Shown piece by piece: positions 30,259 through 38,659 of a stretch of DNA of 64,000 nucleotides. The position numbers and the translations under genes were made by a program. The DNA is from Gimesia aquarii (GTDB lineage Bacteria; Planctomycetota; Planctomycetia; Planctomycetales; Planctomycetaceae): the NCBI RefSeq assembly GCF_007748195.1, contig NZ_CP037920.1, positions 1,923,501 to 1,987,500 of the forward strand, given 5' to 3'. Every line of letters begins with the position of its first letter. The first letter of the stretch is position 1. The notes beneath the pieces were generated by a model, which was given only the letters and a program-made list of their open reading frames with translations, was not told where the DNA came from and made no database searches.

Positions 30259-30273
30259 TCAATGCCCTGCTTT
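30244..30273. terminator. Perfect 30-bp palindromic terminator over a stop codon
   Basis: AAAGCAGGGCATTGA (30244-30258) is directly followed by its exact reverse complement (30259-30273). The TGA stop at 30256-30258 sits at the tip. It can serve both this gene and the convergent cytochrome gene ending at 30326. Confidence 0.9.
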
Positions 30274-30325
30274 GAACTTGTTTGTGATGAATTCAACAAT
30301 TTATGAACCGTTGAATTCTTTTAGC

Positions 30326-30694
30326 TTATCCTTTTTTCGATGGTGGCTGCTCATCCGCTTTGATGAAATCGCCGAATGTCTTACCTTCAACAGGGCTTGG
30401 CATATTTTCAGCAGCTTTCAATGCCTTTACAATGATCTCTTTGTCAGTTTGCTTTCGCTTTCCCAGACCTTTACCAACTGCTTGTGCATAAGCATTTTTC
30501 TCTTTTTTGGTTTTTCCAGGATGGCACACACCACATTTCTTAGCGACCAGCATTTTAGAATTTGGATAAGTTTCAGCCCAGATCTTTTTAAAATTAGGTC
30601 GTGCTTCAACTTCATTCGATGTGTAGATCAGAGATAAACCTGCTACAGCAAAGCCAAATAATAAAGCCGTTTTAATGTTAATTATGTTCCGCAT
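30326..30694 (-). CDS. Small secreted single-haem cytochrome c-like protein
   Basis: 122 aa from the ATG at 30692-30694, which has GATGAGGA at ideal spacing. An upstream in-frame ATG at 30730 would add 12 residues but lacks a good ribosome site. The signal peptide is IKTALLFGFAVAGLSLIYT. The mature chain has one haem motif, KKCGVCHPG, in a Lys-rich context, then helical KNAYAQAVGKGLGKRKQ and FGDFIKADEQPPSKKG. It is smaller than a typical class I cytochrome c and I see no clear distal Met; NMPSP near the C-terminus is one candidate. It is probably a periplasmic electron carrier or accessory. Confidence 0.8.
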   Translation of the reverse strand: MRNIINIKTALLFGFAVAGLSLIYTSNEVEARPNFKKIWAETYPNSKMLVAKKCGVCHPGKTKKEKNAYAQAVGKGLGKRKQTDKEIIVKALKAAENMPSPVEGKTFGDFIKADEQPPSKKG

Positions 30695-31268
30695 AAATTT
30701 CCTCATCTTCTTCCAAAAAGTAAGTGACATCTAACTTCTGATACTCAGATTAGAGCCAATCTGAGGCATCAAGATGTGGTTGCCCCGATTAAAAAAACTC
30801 AACTTTTGAACCACAAAACCGTTATGGTTCTTTCTACATTAGAATTATCCGTTTCTATGCTGTCAACGCTTCCAAGGTACTCGAATCAAGAATGACAAAT
30901 ATGAAAAATGATCTCAAAAAAGTCACCTCTGGTCATCTAACTGCTTACGAAGTTACAGGGAGAGAATTTGTGCAAATTTACCTTGATGTTCAATTGCACA
31001 TTTTTCTGTAAGTTGTTTAGGGTATTGGCCTTAGTGAAGTAATTGGTGGGATGAATTGAATGTGGTTTTCGTAAGTATGTATTTCTTCTGCAATCTGTTA
31101 CGTTATTATAATGCCTCGTGTTGGGTGATTTAAAGAATTATTTGAAAATAATTCTGCTTTTCCCCACATCAATAATGTACTCACAAAACTGGATGGTGAA
31201 CCAGTTGAGTAATGCGAGGATTGAGTTACTAAAACAAGTCTTCTTGCTTCAGACTAGAGGAGTGAAAT
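30695..31268. other. Divergent intergenic region with a leader hairpin
   Basis: 574 bp between the leftward cytochrome gene and the rightward sulfatase. The only clear structure is an 8-bp inverted repeat (CTCAGATT at 30744-30751 with AATCTGAG at 30758-30765), about 50 bp upstream of the cytochrome start and so probably in its leader. An open frame at 31118-31429 overlaps the sulfatase start and lacks coding character. No RNA gene was recognised. Confidence 0.5.
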
Positions 31269-32594
31269 GTGAATTTATTGAGGAAGTCTACAACATTACT
31301 GATTCTAATTTTTTGCTTAACAAGTTCGCGCCATGTTGTAAGAGCAGAATCAAAGGCCGATCATCCGAATATTGTGATGATTATCTCAGACGATCAGGCA
31401 TGGAACGATTATCGGTTTATGGGGCATGAAGTTATTCACACTCCCAATTTAGATAAATTGGCATCGGAAAGTGCCGTATTTAAAAGAGGCTACGTTCCTA
31501 CTAGCTTGTGTCGTCCCAGCCTGATGACTCTTGTGACTGGCTTATACCCTTACCAACATAAAATTACAGGCAACGATCCTCCTAAGGGAATGAACCGACA
31601 GAAGTTGTTAAAGCATGTTCAGAGTGTAGATTGTTTGCCTGCGATGTTAGGAAAGCTAGGCTATCAGAGCTTCCAATCGGGAAAATGGTGGGAAGGTAAA
31701 CCGGAACTAGCCGGTTTTACTTCTGCCATGACTCATGGTGATCCCAAACGGGGAGGAAGACACGGAGATCTAGGACTTAAAGTTGGCCGAGAGGGGATGG
31801 CTCCTGTTTTTGAGTTTATTGATCAATGTGGAAAAGATCCCTTTTACTTGTGGTACGCTCCTTTTTTGCCTCACACTCCCCATAACCCACCAAAGCGATT
31901 ATTGGATAAGTATCGTAATTCTGAGCTACCGATCGAACTATCCTATTATTATGCGATGTGTGAATGGTTTGATGAAACTTGTGGACAGCTACTGGATTAT
32001 CTTGATCAAAAGGGGCTTTCCCAAAATACGATTGTCGTTTATGTGACCGATAATGGCTGGATTCAATATGTTCCTGAGTCCAATCAGGAACGAAAAAAAA
32101 TGAAACGCAGGTTTCGATATGCACCCAAATCAAAACGCAGTCCCTATGACGGCGGAATTCGAACTCCAATTATGTTTCGCTGGCCTGAAAAAATAAAACC
32201 GGCTGAATATGACACACTCGTCAGCAGTATTGATATCGTGCCGACTTTGTTGTATGCAGTCGGTCTGAAACCAACTAAGGCGATGCAAGGAATTGACCTG
32301 TTAAAGGTAATGGAGCATGGGGGGAAAACACAGCGAAAAGCCATCTTCGGCGATATTTATGAGCATGATATGGTAGACATTGATGATCCTGCTTCGAGTC
32401 TCAAGTATCGTTGGTGTATTGAAGGAAATTGGAAGGCCATTATTCCCGGACCTCGACTCGCAAACGAGAAAGTGGAGTTATTTAATCTTTCGAAAGATCC
32501 TTTTGAGAAAAAGAACCTCGCAGCTGAGTATCCTGAGAAGGCGAATCAGTTATTGAAACTAACCAATGCATGGTGGGATGGTTCTGAAAAATAG
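31269..32594 (+). CDS. Secreted sulfatase, noncanonical formylglycine motif
   Basis: 441 aa starting with GTG, with GAGGAG about 6 nt upstream. A signal peptide (LLILIFCLTSSRHVVRA) is followed by the sulfatase core: NIVMIISDDQ (metal Asp41/Asp42), the nucleophile region SLCRPSLMTLVTG (Cys81), VYVTDNGW and SPYDGGIRTPIMFRWP. Such enzymes hydrolyse sulfate esters, usually of algal or animal polysaccharides, after Cys is converted to formylglycine. The classic C-x-P-x-R has Leu85 in place of Arg. The rest of the alkaline-phosphatase-type fold looks intact at a typical, somewhat short length. Substrate unknown. It is a single gene with its own terminator. Confidence 0.9.
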   Translation: MNLLRKSTTLLILIFCLTSSRHVVRAESKADHPNIVMIISDDQAWNDYRFMGHEVIHTPNLDKLASESAVFKRGYVPTSLCRPSLMTLVTGLYPYQHKITGNDPPKGMNRQKLLKHVQSVDCLPAMLGKLGYQSFQSGKWWEGKPELAGFTSAMTHGDPKRGGRHGDLGLKVGREGMAPVFEFIDQCGKDPFYLWYAPFLPHTPHNPPKRLLDKYRNSELPIELSYYYAMCEWFDETCGQLLDYLDQKGLSQNTIVVYVTDNGWIQYVPESNQERKKMKRRFRYAPKSKRSPYDGGIRTPIMFRWPEKIKPAEYDTLVSSIDIVPTLLYAVGLKPTKAMQGIDLLKVMEHGGKTQRKAIFGDIYEHDMVDIDDPASSLKYRWCIEGNWKAIIPGPRLANEKVELFNLSKDPFEKKNLAAEYPEKANQLLKLTNAWWDGSEK

Positions 32595-32617
32595 AGATGT
32601 TATCAGTGAACAGAGTA

Positions 32618-32649
32618 AAAGGCAGGTCTGCTCTTCCAGACCTGCCTTT
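32618..32649. terminator. Bidirectional intrinsic terminator
   Basis: A perfect 13-bp stem (AAAGGCAGGTCTG at 32618-32630 with CAGACCTGCCTTT at 32637-32649) and a 6-nt loop. It lies between the sulfatase and the convergent small secreted-protein gene. Confidence 0.92.
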
Positions 32650-32687
32650 GTTCATTCAACCACTCTCAAAGAACAGGGATGTTGAAC

Positions 32688-32993
32688 TCAATGGTGGTGA
32701 ATCGTATCCCAGTGTCCCGTTCGGTGAAAATAGTAACGCCCGGGCTGATAGTGGAAATGGTTTCCGTGTCGGTAGAATCCACCGGGACGGTAATCATAGT
32801 GACTAGTATCATGCCAGAACGGGTGTCGTCTTCCATAGTAAAAAGGTCGGTTATAGCAATTACGGTTACCATAATATCCGCTAAATCCATTACCAAACTG
32901 AACGTTGAACCTGACACCCGCATCTGCTGTGGAAGTATTTCCAATCAATGTGAATCCTGCTACGGCGACGCATACGATCAATAATTTTTTCAT
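32688..32993 (-). CDS. Small secreted His/Tyr/Gly-rich protein
   Basis: 101 aa with a clean signal peptide (MKKLLIVCVAVAGFTLIG to ADA) and AAGGA 8 nt before the ATG. The mature about 75 residues are dominated by His, Tyr, Gly, Arg and Phe (for example YYGNRNCYNRPFYYGRRHPF) and end in HHH. The composition suggests metal binding or a structural surface peptide; no domain is recognised. The opposite strand is also open here but has no signal peptide or sensible composition, so the leftward frame is the real one. Confidence 0.8.
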   Translation of the reverse strand: MKKLLIVCVAVAGFTLIGNTSTADAGVRFNVQFGNGFSGYYGNRNCYNRPFYYGRRHPFWHDTSHYDYRPGGFYRHGNHFHYQPGRYYFHRTGHWDTIHHH

Positions 32994-33271
32994 CTTTCTG
33001 TTCCTTAAAAGAAATTACCAAATTGTCTTAATTCTTGGCCGCTTCTAAAGAGTGATAAAAGCATCGATTGTGCCAATTGAACAGAAAAAGGTCTAAGTGC
33101 TTTATTGGGTAAGATTTGCGGGTCGTATTAGATTTACGACTACAAAAGAATGTGAGATCAAATTGATAAATGTGACATCAAAAAGAAGCTAGACTTTGTC
33201 AGAGATCGGCAAAAAACTACCAAATACAGTGATTAGTGCACTGGATTAGATTACCAGAGTCGTCTTGAACC

Positions 33272-36200
33272 TTAGCCATTTGTGCGAATAGTCATAGCTT
33301 TGATTGGCTCTAATAAGCGACTGAAGTCACGAACACGGTCCATAGTCGAAGTGATTTCTTCCTGCAATTTTTTTGTGTGAGAACCATAGCCCAGTCTACG
33401 AGCAAGAAATTCAAATTCTTCTTGTTCTTGAGGGGGGACTGTTAAGTCTTTTGCATTTCCTCTCACCATCCTCAGTGCATCAATTAATCTGCGTAAAAAG
33501 ATATAGGCGTTACGTAAATTTTGAAAATCATCAGGGCTGATTAATCCCAGTTCCTTCAACGCAGTAATCCCTTCCAATGTATTTGTTGTGCGTAGCATCG
33601 GATTACGGTGGCCATAGGTGATTTGAAGTCCTTGAATGAGATATTCGCAATCGACAAGGCCTCCATCGCCGAGTTTAGCATTGATTGTGCCCCCTTTCAC
33701 CAATTGTTGGATCTGCTTTTCGCGCATCGCTAGCATGGCTGCCACATCAAATGGTTTTCCTGAATAAAGGATTGCATCACGCATTCTAACGACATGGTTT
33801 CCGAATTCTTCGTCAGCTGCAATCGGACGCAACTTAACAAGAGCCTGTCGCTCATAAGGCCAGCTTGCCCCTCCGTAGGAAAAATAACTCTGGAATGCTT
33901 CTGCAGAGACAGCCAAACTACCAGCTTGCCCGTAAGGGCGAAGTCGCAGGTCAATTTGGAAAATCCCTTCGCTGCGTGCCTTGATCATCTTGGTGAACTT
34001 TTCGACCAGTTTCAGATAGTATTCATTATTGGTAATGACTTCCGTTCCTGTTGTTTGACCTGATCCTTCATAGATAAACATGAGTTCGATGTCTGAAGCA
34101 AAGCCGAGTTCACGTCCTCCACATTTTCCTAAAGCACAAATTGAAAGGGAACAGGGTTCTCCCGATTCTAAGGTGGGAATTCCATACCGTTCTTGAAGCT
34201 CTTGATCACAGATTTCATAAGCTCCCTGAACAACAACTTCTGCTACGTCTGTCAGTTCTTCCGAAAATTGCCCAAATTCAGAAATGTGACCTAAAATATG
34301 TCTCATATCCTTGCGCAACATTGCCCGATCTTTGAAGGCGTTCAATTTTTCCGATAGCTCTTCGCGGGAAGTTACTTGTTCCAATTCACTGGCAAGTTCG
34401 GCTCTCAGATCTTCGATGGAGAGGCGATTTTGTAGTTCTTCCACATTGGCCACAACCGGGAACAGATTAGAATGTTGCAATCGCAGAAAATCTTCCCATA
34501 GAAAATCACTTACACCGAGAAGTTTTGCTAACGCACTGAGAACGCTCGTGCGTTCGAGTGAAGATATTTCTTCAACCCAGTTCGGTTGCTTGAAAAGCTG
34601 TTCCAGAAATTCTCTAAAATGTAATAATGCAGATTCTGGATTGGGAGATCGTGGTAATAAGTGAGTGAAATGTTTGATTAACACGACAGCGGCTCGTAAG
34701 CCCTGTTGTTGTTCCTCTGAGTTAATTTTCTCTCCTTTTTCATCAGTTACGTAAAGTAAGTCACTGACTTTCGCTCCCTCTGAATCAATGACCATTCGCA
34801 CAATGTCGAAACCGCTCATGGAAAGTGCATTGGTGAGTTCGTAAAGGAATCCAATTGTGTCTTCGGATTGAATTCGTAAAATGGTGTATCGGCTGTCTGA
34901 CTCATTATCTAATTCAATCTCGACGGGATAAAGAACCTGGCTGGCATGTGATAGATCGCGTAACGCACCTGCGACCCGCTTTGCGAGTTCACCTACTGCT
35001 TCCCGCTTTTTTCCCGACTCAACTTTGTTTAACAGTTCCGTTAAATCATTCTTATAGTTTACCCAAACGGTTGGCTCTACAGTTGCGGCTGGCGATTTGA
35101 CATCAAGTACAATGACAAACTTACGAGGGTTTTTCGATTTTTCAGAGGCTTTGGCAGATCGACCTTTTGAGGCCACAACGGGTCTGACTTTCTGATTCGT
35201 AAACAGGTGACCTTTTTGAATATCAAAACCATATACAAACAGAAGACCGCAAATTAAAGATAAGTCTCCAATTTGATCAAATCCAACCATCGTGAGTCGA
35301 ATCTGTGTCTCAGGTAAGTTTTCCGTTTCAATTTCTACTATGTTGGAATCACCCAGTTTCTTGGCCATCTTACTGTGTTTTTCAATTTCTATTTCGTTAA
35401 ACACTTTAGAATAGGAAGCAGACATCATTTCGATCAGATGGTTTTCTTGTTCTGAGTCAGCCGAGCCATTTTCTGAGTGAGGTAAAACTGGGTCATAGAT
35501 GTATTTTTTGTATATTTTTCTCACTGCTTTGCGATGCTGCTCATAGAATTGAACCAGTTGTTGACCATCACGAAAATCGAGTCGTCGGGCGAGGTATGCC
35601 AGTTCGCGTTCATCAGTTGGCATGAGGTGCTCCTGGTTATAATGCATCAACTGAAGAGCGTGTTCGATTTTTCGAAAAAACACATAACCGCTGGTTAAGT
35701 GTTGATATTCATCTGCCTGAATTAATCCATGATCAACCAGTCTTACGAGACCATCTAACGTATTGATACTACGAACAGCAGGATAATCTGCGCCATTGGA
35801 CATTTGCAAATATTGAGTGGTAAACTCGACATCCCGGATGGATCCTTTTCCGGATTTGACTTCGCCCCAGTTTTTCCCCTTCTTTTTGAGTTCTTTTTCA
35901 ATGCGTTGTTTCATCTCCAGTGCATTTTTTCTAACCGCTTCCTGATCACAGTTATAGATTTGTGGTTCAATCCGACGAAAGAATTCAACACCCAGTTTCT
36001 GATTTCCAGCAATGATGCGTGCCTTTAACATCGCCTGTTTTTCCCAGAGACGTCCATGTTTGGCAAAGTAATCAACATAAGCATCAACTGTCGTGACGAG
36101 GGCACCTGATCGACCCCAGGGGCGCAAACGCATATCCACACGATACAGAAATCCCTCAGACGTTGATTCCATCAGTGATTTAATGAGACGCTGTCCCAGT

Positions 36201-36973
36201 TGCCAGTATTGTGTCGAGTTCGCTCCCGCAATGAATACGAGATCAATATCAGAGCTATAATTTAACTCTTCGCCTCCCAGCTTTCCAAACGCCAGGACGG
36301 CAAAATCATCTACTGACAACTCCAGTTCTTCTGAAATAATTGTCAGGCAGGTTTGGACCAAACCGTCGGCGAGCAATGAGAGTTGAACCGTGATGTTTTT
36401 CAGATCCATCAAACCAAATGTGTCACAGGCTCCAATTCGCAACAGTTCCCAGCGTTGGAACCGTCGGAGTACATCGAATTTTTCTGCCGTTGATTTGGAT
36501 TCCAATCGCACCGCAGCCATTGCTTCTGAATAGAACTGCTGTTGGCTCTTAAACTCAGCAATGCGATTGTAACTGGTCAGTCGCTCCAGATAATCCGGAT
36601 TTTTTAAAAGGATTTCTGATAAAAACTGACTTCCCACAAACAGTTTTACCAGTATTTCGACAGCGCGCGGATTTTCTGTCAGAAAGCTGAGCATTGCTTC
36701 CGGATTGGAGACACTGTTGATAAAACGTTCAAAATTAATTAATGAACCATCGGGAGTGGCTGCATCAGAAAGAGATTGCAAGAGCGTAGGGAGGATCAGT
36801 GTTAATTCTGTGCGAATGCGCTCAGTTGAGCACATTTCCCTTAAGCGGATCAGCGCACGTTCCTGGTCAGTAAAGCCAATTTCGGAAAGGATGTTCTGCA
36901 CGTCTGCATCAGCAATGGGCACATTTGAGTCTAGTAGTTTTGCTGGATTTTCGGTAATGAGGGGTTTATTCAT
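33272..36973 (-). CDS. glnE: Glutamine synthetase adenylyltransferase/deadenylase with inserted ACT domains
   Basis: 1,233 aa, versus about 945 in E. coli GlnE. The N-terminal nucleotidyltransferase half carries GKLGGEELNYSSDIDLVF (230-247) and VDMRLRPWG; the C-terminal half carries GKCGGRELGFASDIELMF (949-966) and IDLRLRPYG. Each half is followed by a helical GSIRDVEF / GGLVDCEY region. In canonical GlnE the N half removes and the C half adds AMP on glutamine synthetase according to nitrogen status via PII. Here about 250 extra residues separate the halves (about 510-780). They contain two ACT-like units: about 556-625, and 695-765 with RYTILRIQSEDTIGFLYELT. These resemble the glutamine-sensing ACT pair of GlnD. 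The gene stands alone. Confidence 0.93.
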   Translation of the reverse strand: MNKPLITENPAKLLDSNVPIADADVQNILSEIGFTDQERALIRLREMCSTERIRTELTLILPTLLQSLSDAATPDGSLINFERFINSVSNPEAMLSFLTENPRAVEILVKLFVGSQFLSEILLKNPDYLERLTSYNRIAEFKSQQQFYSEAMAAVRLESKSTAEKFDVLRRFQRWELLRIGACDTFGLMDLKNITVQLSLLADGLVQTCLTIISEELELSVDDFAVLAFGKLGGEELNYSSDIDLVFIAGANSTQYWQLGQRLIKSLMESTSEGFLYRVDMRLRPWGRSGALVTTVDAYVDYFAKHGRLWEKQAMLKARIIAGNQKLGVEFFRRIEPQIYNCDQEAVRKNALEMKQRIEKELKKKGKNWGEVKSGKGSIRDVEFTTQYLQMSNGADYPAVRSINTLDGLVRLVDHGLIQADEYQHLTSGYVFFRKIEHALQLMHYNQEHLMPTDERELAYLARRLDFRDGQQLVQFYEQHRKAVRKIYKKYIYDPVLPHSENGSADSEQENHLIEMMSASYSKVFNEIEIEKHSKMAKKLGDSNIVEIETENLPETQIRLTMVGFDQIGDLSLICGLLFVYGFDIQKGHLFTNQKVRPVVASKGRSAKASEKSKNPRKFVIVLDVKSPAATVEPTVWVNYKNDLTELLNKVESGKKREAVGELAKRVAGALRDLSHASQVLYPVEIELDNESDSRYTILRIQSEDTIGFLYELTNALSMSGFDIVRMVIDSEGAKVSDLLYVTDEKGEKINSEEQQQGLRAAVVLIKHFTHLLPRSPNPESALLHFREFLEQLFKQPNWVEEISSLERTSVLSALAKLLGVSDFLWEDFLRLQHSNLFPVVANVEELQNRLSIEDLRAELASELEQVTSREELSEKLNAFKDRAMLRKDMRHILGHISEFGQFSEELTDVAEVVVQGAYEICDQELQERYGIPTLESGEPCSLSICALGKCGGRELGFASDIELMFIYEGSGQTTGTEVITNNEYYLKLVEKFTKMIKARSEGIFQIDLRLRPYGQAGSLAVSAEAFQSYFSYGGASWPYERQALVKLRPIAADEEFGNHVVRMRDAILYSGKPFDVAAMLAMREKQIQQLVKGGTINAKLGDGGLVDCEYLIQGLQITYGHRNPMLRTTNTLEGITALKELGLISPDDFQNLRNAYIFLRRLIDALRMVRGNAKDLTVPPQEQEEFEFLARRLGYGSHTKKLQEEITSTMDRVRDFSRLLEPIKAMTIRTNG

Positions 36974-37354
36974 GAGGTTTGTTGAGCCTGCTTGTGTTAA
37001 TACCAGTCCATTCAGGTATCTGATTAATAAGGGGCTTCTGTTTTGAGAGAGTACTCAAAGAAATAAGTTTACCCGTATCTTGTTATATTCGCGGAACCAG
37101 AATAATCAAGCTGAGTACCGCAGAATGCTGTTAAATTATAACAGACCTGTTTTCAGATTCGAAGAAATGACTCAGTAATGGTTCCTGATGAAGACGAGTA
37201 AAACTCTCTTCAAGGATCAATTTGAGTCGTTGATGACCTCATAGCAATTACTGGTTGATTTTCCGTTATCATTTTTCTACTCTGGAATCAGGTGCGAGAA
37301 GAGTCGGCAGGTTCTTTTCAAATTGTGTCATTCTTATCACTGAGAAACCGAGTC
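36974..37354. other. Divergent intergenic region upstream of glnE
   Basis: 381 bp separating leftward glnE from the rightward Tat-exported propeller gene. An in-frame GTG at 37292 could extend the right-hand gene by 21 codons. No convincing promoter or RNA structure was seen. Confidence 0.4.
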
Positions 37355-38623
37355 ATGCATAATCTACAATACGATCGTCGCGATTTTTTAGCTCAATTAC
37401 TAAGTGCTATGGGAGCAGTTGCTCTGTCTCATCCTACATTTGCAGGAGCTGCCAAGTTCCCACCAACGCGTGTCATCACCAGGGGCCCACGCCACCATTG
37501 GTTTGGGTATTATGATAAGTTACAGTTTGATCCGAGTAGCCGTTACGTGCTGGGAATGGAAGTCGCATTCGAACATCGCTCACCAAGGGCAGATGATGTC
37601 ATCAAAATCGGGATGGTCGATCTACAGGATCAAGACCGATGGATTGAGCTGGGAGAATCCTCCGCCTGGGCCTGGCAGCAGGGATGCATGCTACAATGGT
37701 TACCTGGCTCTGATTCCGAAATAATTTGGAACGATCGTGAAGATAGTCAGTTTGTCAGTCGTATTCTGGATGTCAAATCGGGGAAGGGGCGTACCATACC
37801 TTCGCCCATTTATTCGGTAAGCCCTGATGGCAAGACTGCGGTGACTCCTGATTTTCGCAGAATTCAGGATGTGCGCCCCGGTTATGGCTATCCCGGTTTT
37901 CCTGATCCTCATTTTAAAGATCTGGCTCCCAAGGATTCCGGGATTTTTCATGTCGATCTTGAAACGGGAAAAACGAAAATGATTCTTTCTCTGGATGAGA
38001 TTTCCAGAATGGGGACCATTCCGAAACAGCAAAAGGGCATCAAACATTATTTTAACCATTTACTCTTCAGCCCCGATGGTTCTCGATTTATTACTCTGCA
38101 CCGTTGGCAGTATCCGAATGGAAAACGACTCTCCCGGATGATTACTGCCAAACCTGATGGTAGCGATGTACGAGTTGTGATCGACAATGGCTTTGTTTCG
38201 CATTTTATCTGGCGAGATCCCTCTCATATTCTTGCTCAGTCCAAAGCAACTCCCGAGAGTCGTTCCTGGGGCGATTTTCTGGTGCGCGATGTCGCTCAGT
38301 CTAAACTCGAGGAAATCGGAAAAGGGATTCTCGATAGCGGCGGACATTTAACTTATCTCCCCGGCAACGAGTGGATCTTGAACGATACCTATCCTAAAGG
38401 AAAGGAACGCATTCAGACGCCCCACCTGTATCATGTGGAAAGAGGCAAGCGAATTGATCTCGGGCATTTTCCCTCGCCGAAAGTTTATACCGGTGAATGG
38501 CGCGTTGATACACACCCTCGATTCAGCCCTAACTCACGTTATGTGTGCATCGATAGCCCACACAAGAATGAAGGACGACAATTGCATCTGATCGACATTT
38601 CCCAGATTGTAGGAACATCCTGA
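37355..38623 (+). CDS. Tat-exported beta-propeller protein (oligogalacturonate-lyase/TolB-like)
   Basis: About 422 aa from ATG 37355. I prefer this start because it puts the twin-arginine motif (YDRRDFLAQLLSAMGAVAL) about 8 residues in; a GTG at 37292 is the alternative. After the signal come propeller blades: HHWFGYYDKLQFDPSSRYVL, IYSVSPDGKTAV, HLLFSPDGSRFITLHRW, GHLTYLPGNEWILNDTYP and HPRFSPNSRYVCIDSPH. The SPDG repeats are TolB/YVTN-like. The HHWFGYYDK opening and the His residues recall oligogalacturonate-lyase-type propellers. Function is uncertain. It is convergent with the next gene, 36 bp apart. Confidence 0.75.
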   Translation: MHNLQYDRRDFLAQLLSAMGAVALSHPTFAGAAKFPPTRVITRGPRHHWFGYYDKLQFDPSSRYVLGMEVAFEHRSPRADDVIKIGMVDLQDQDRWIELGESSAWAWQQGCMLQWLPGSDSEIIWNDREDSQFVSRILDVKSGKGRTIPSPIYSVSPDGKTAVTPDFRRIQDVRPGYGYPGFPDPHFKDLAPKDSGIFHVDLETGKTKMILSLDEISRMGTIPKQQKGIKHYFNHLLFSPDGSRFITLHRWQYPNGKRLSRMITAKPDGSDVRVVIDNGFVSHFIWRDPSHILAQSKATPESRSWGDFLVRDVAQSKLEEIGKGILDSGGHLTYLPGNEWILNDTYPKGKERIQTPHLYHVERGKRIDLGHFPSPKVYTGEWRVDTHPRFSPNSRYVCIDSPHKNEGRQLHLIDISQIVGTS

Positions 38624-38659
38624 TCAGAGGATGAAGGTGAACTAAGAAAAACAAGTTTA

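Noticed and set aside
31118-31429. Rightward open frame overlapping the sulfatase start
   Set aside because: It has no signal peptide, poor ribosome site and unnatural composition, and overlaps the well-supported GTG start of the sulfatase in another frame.
32679-32984. Rightward open frame opposite the His/Tyr-rich gene
   Set aside because: It is antisense to a gene with a clean signal peptide, good ribosome site and shared terminator; it shows no family resemblance.
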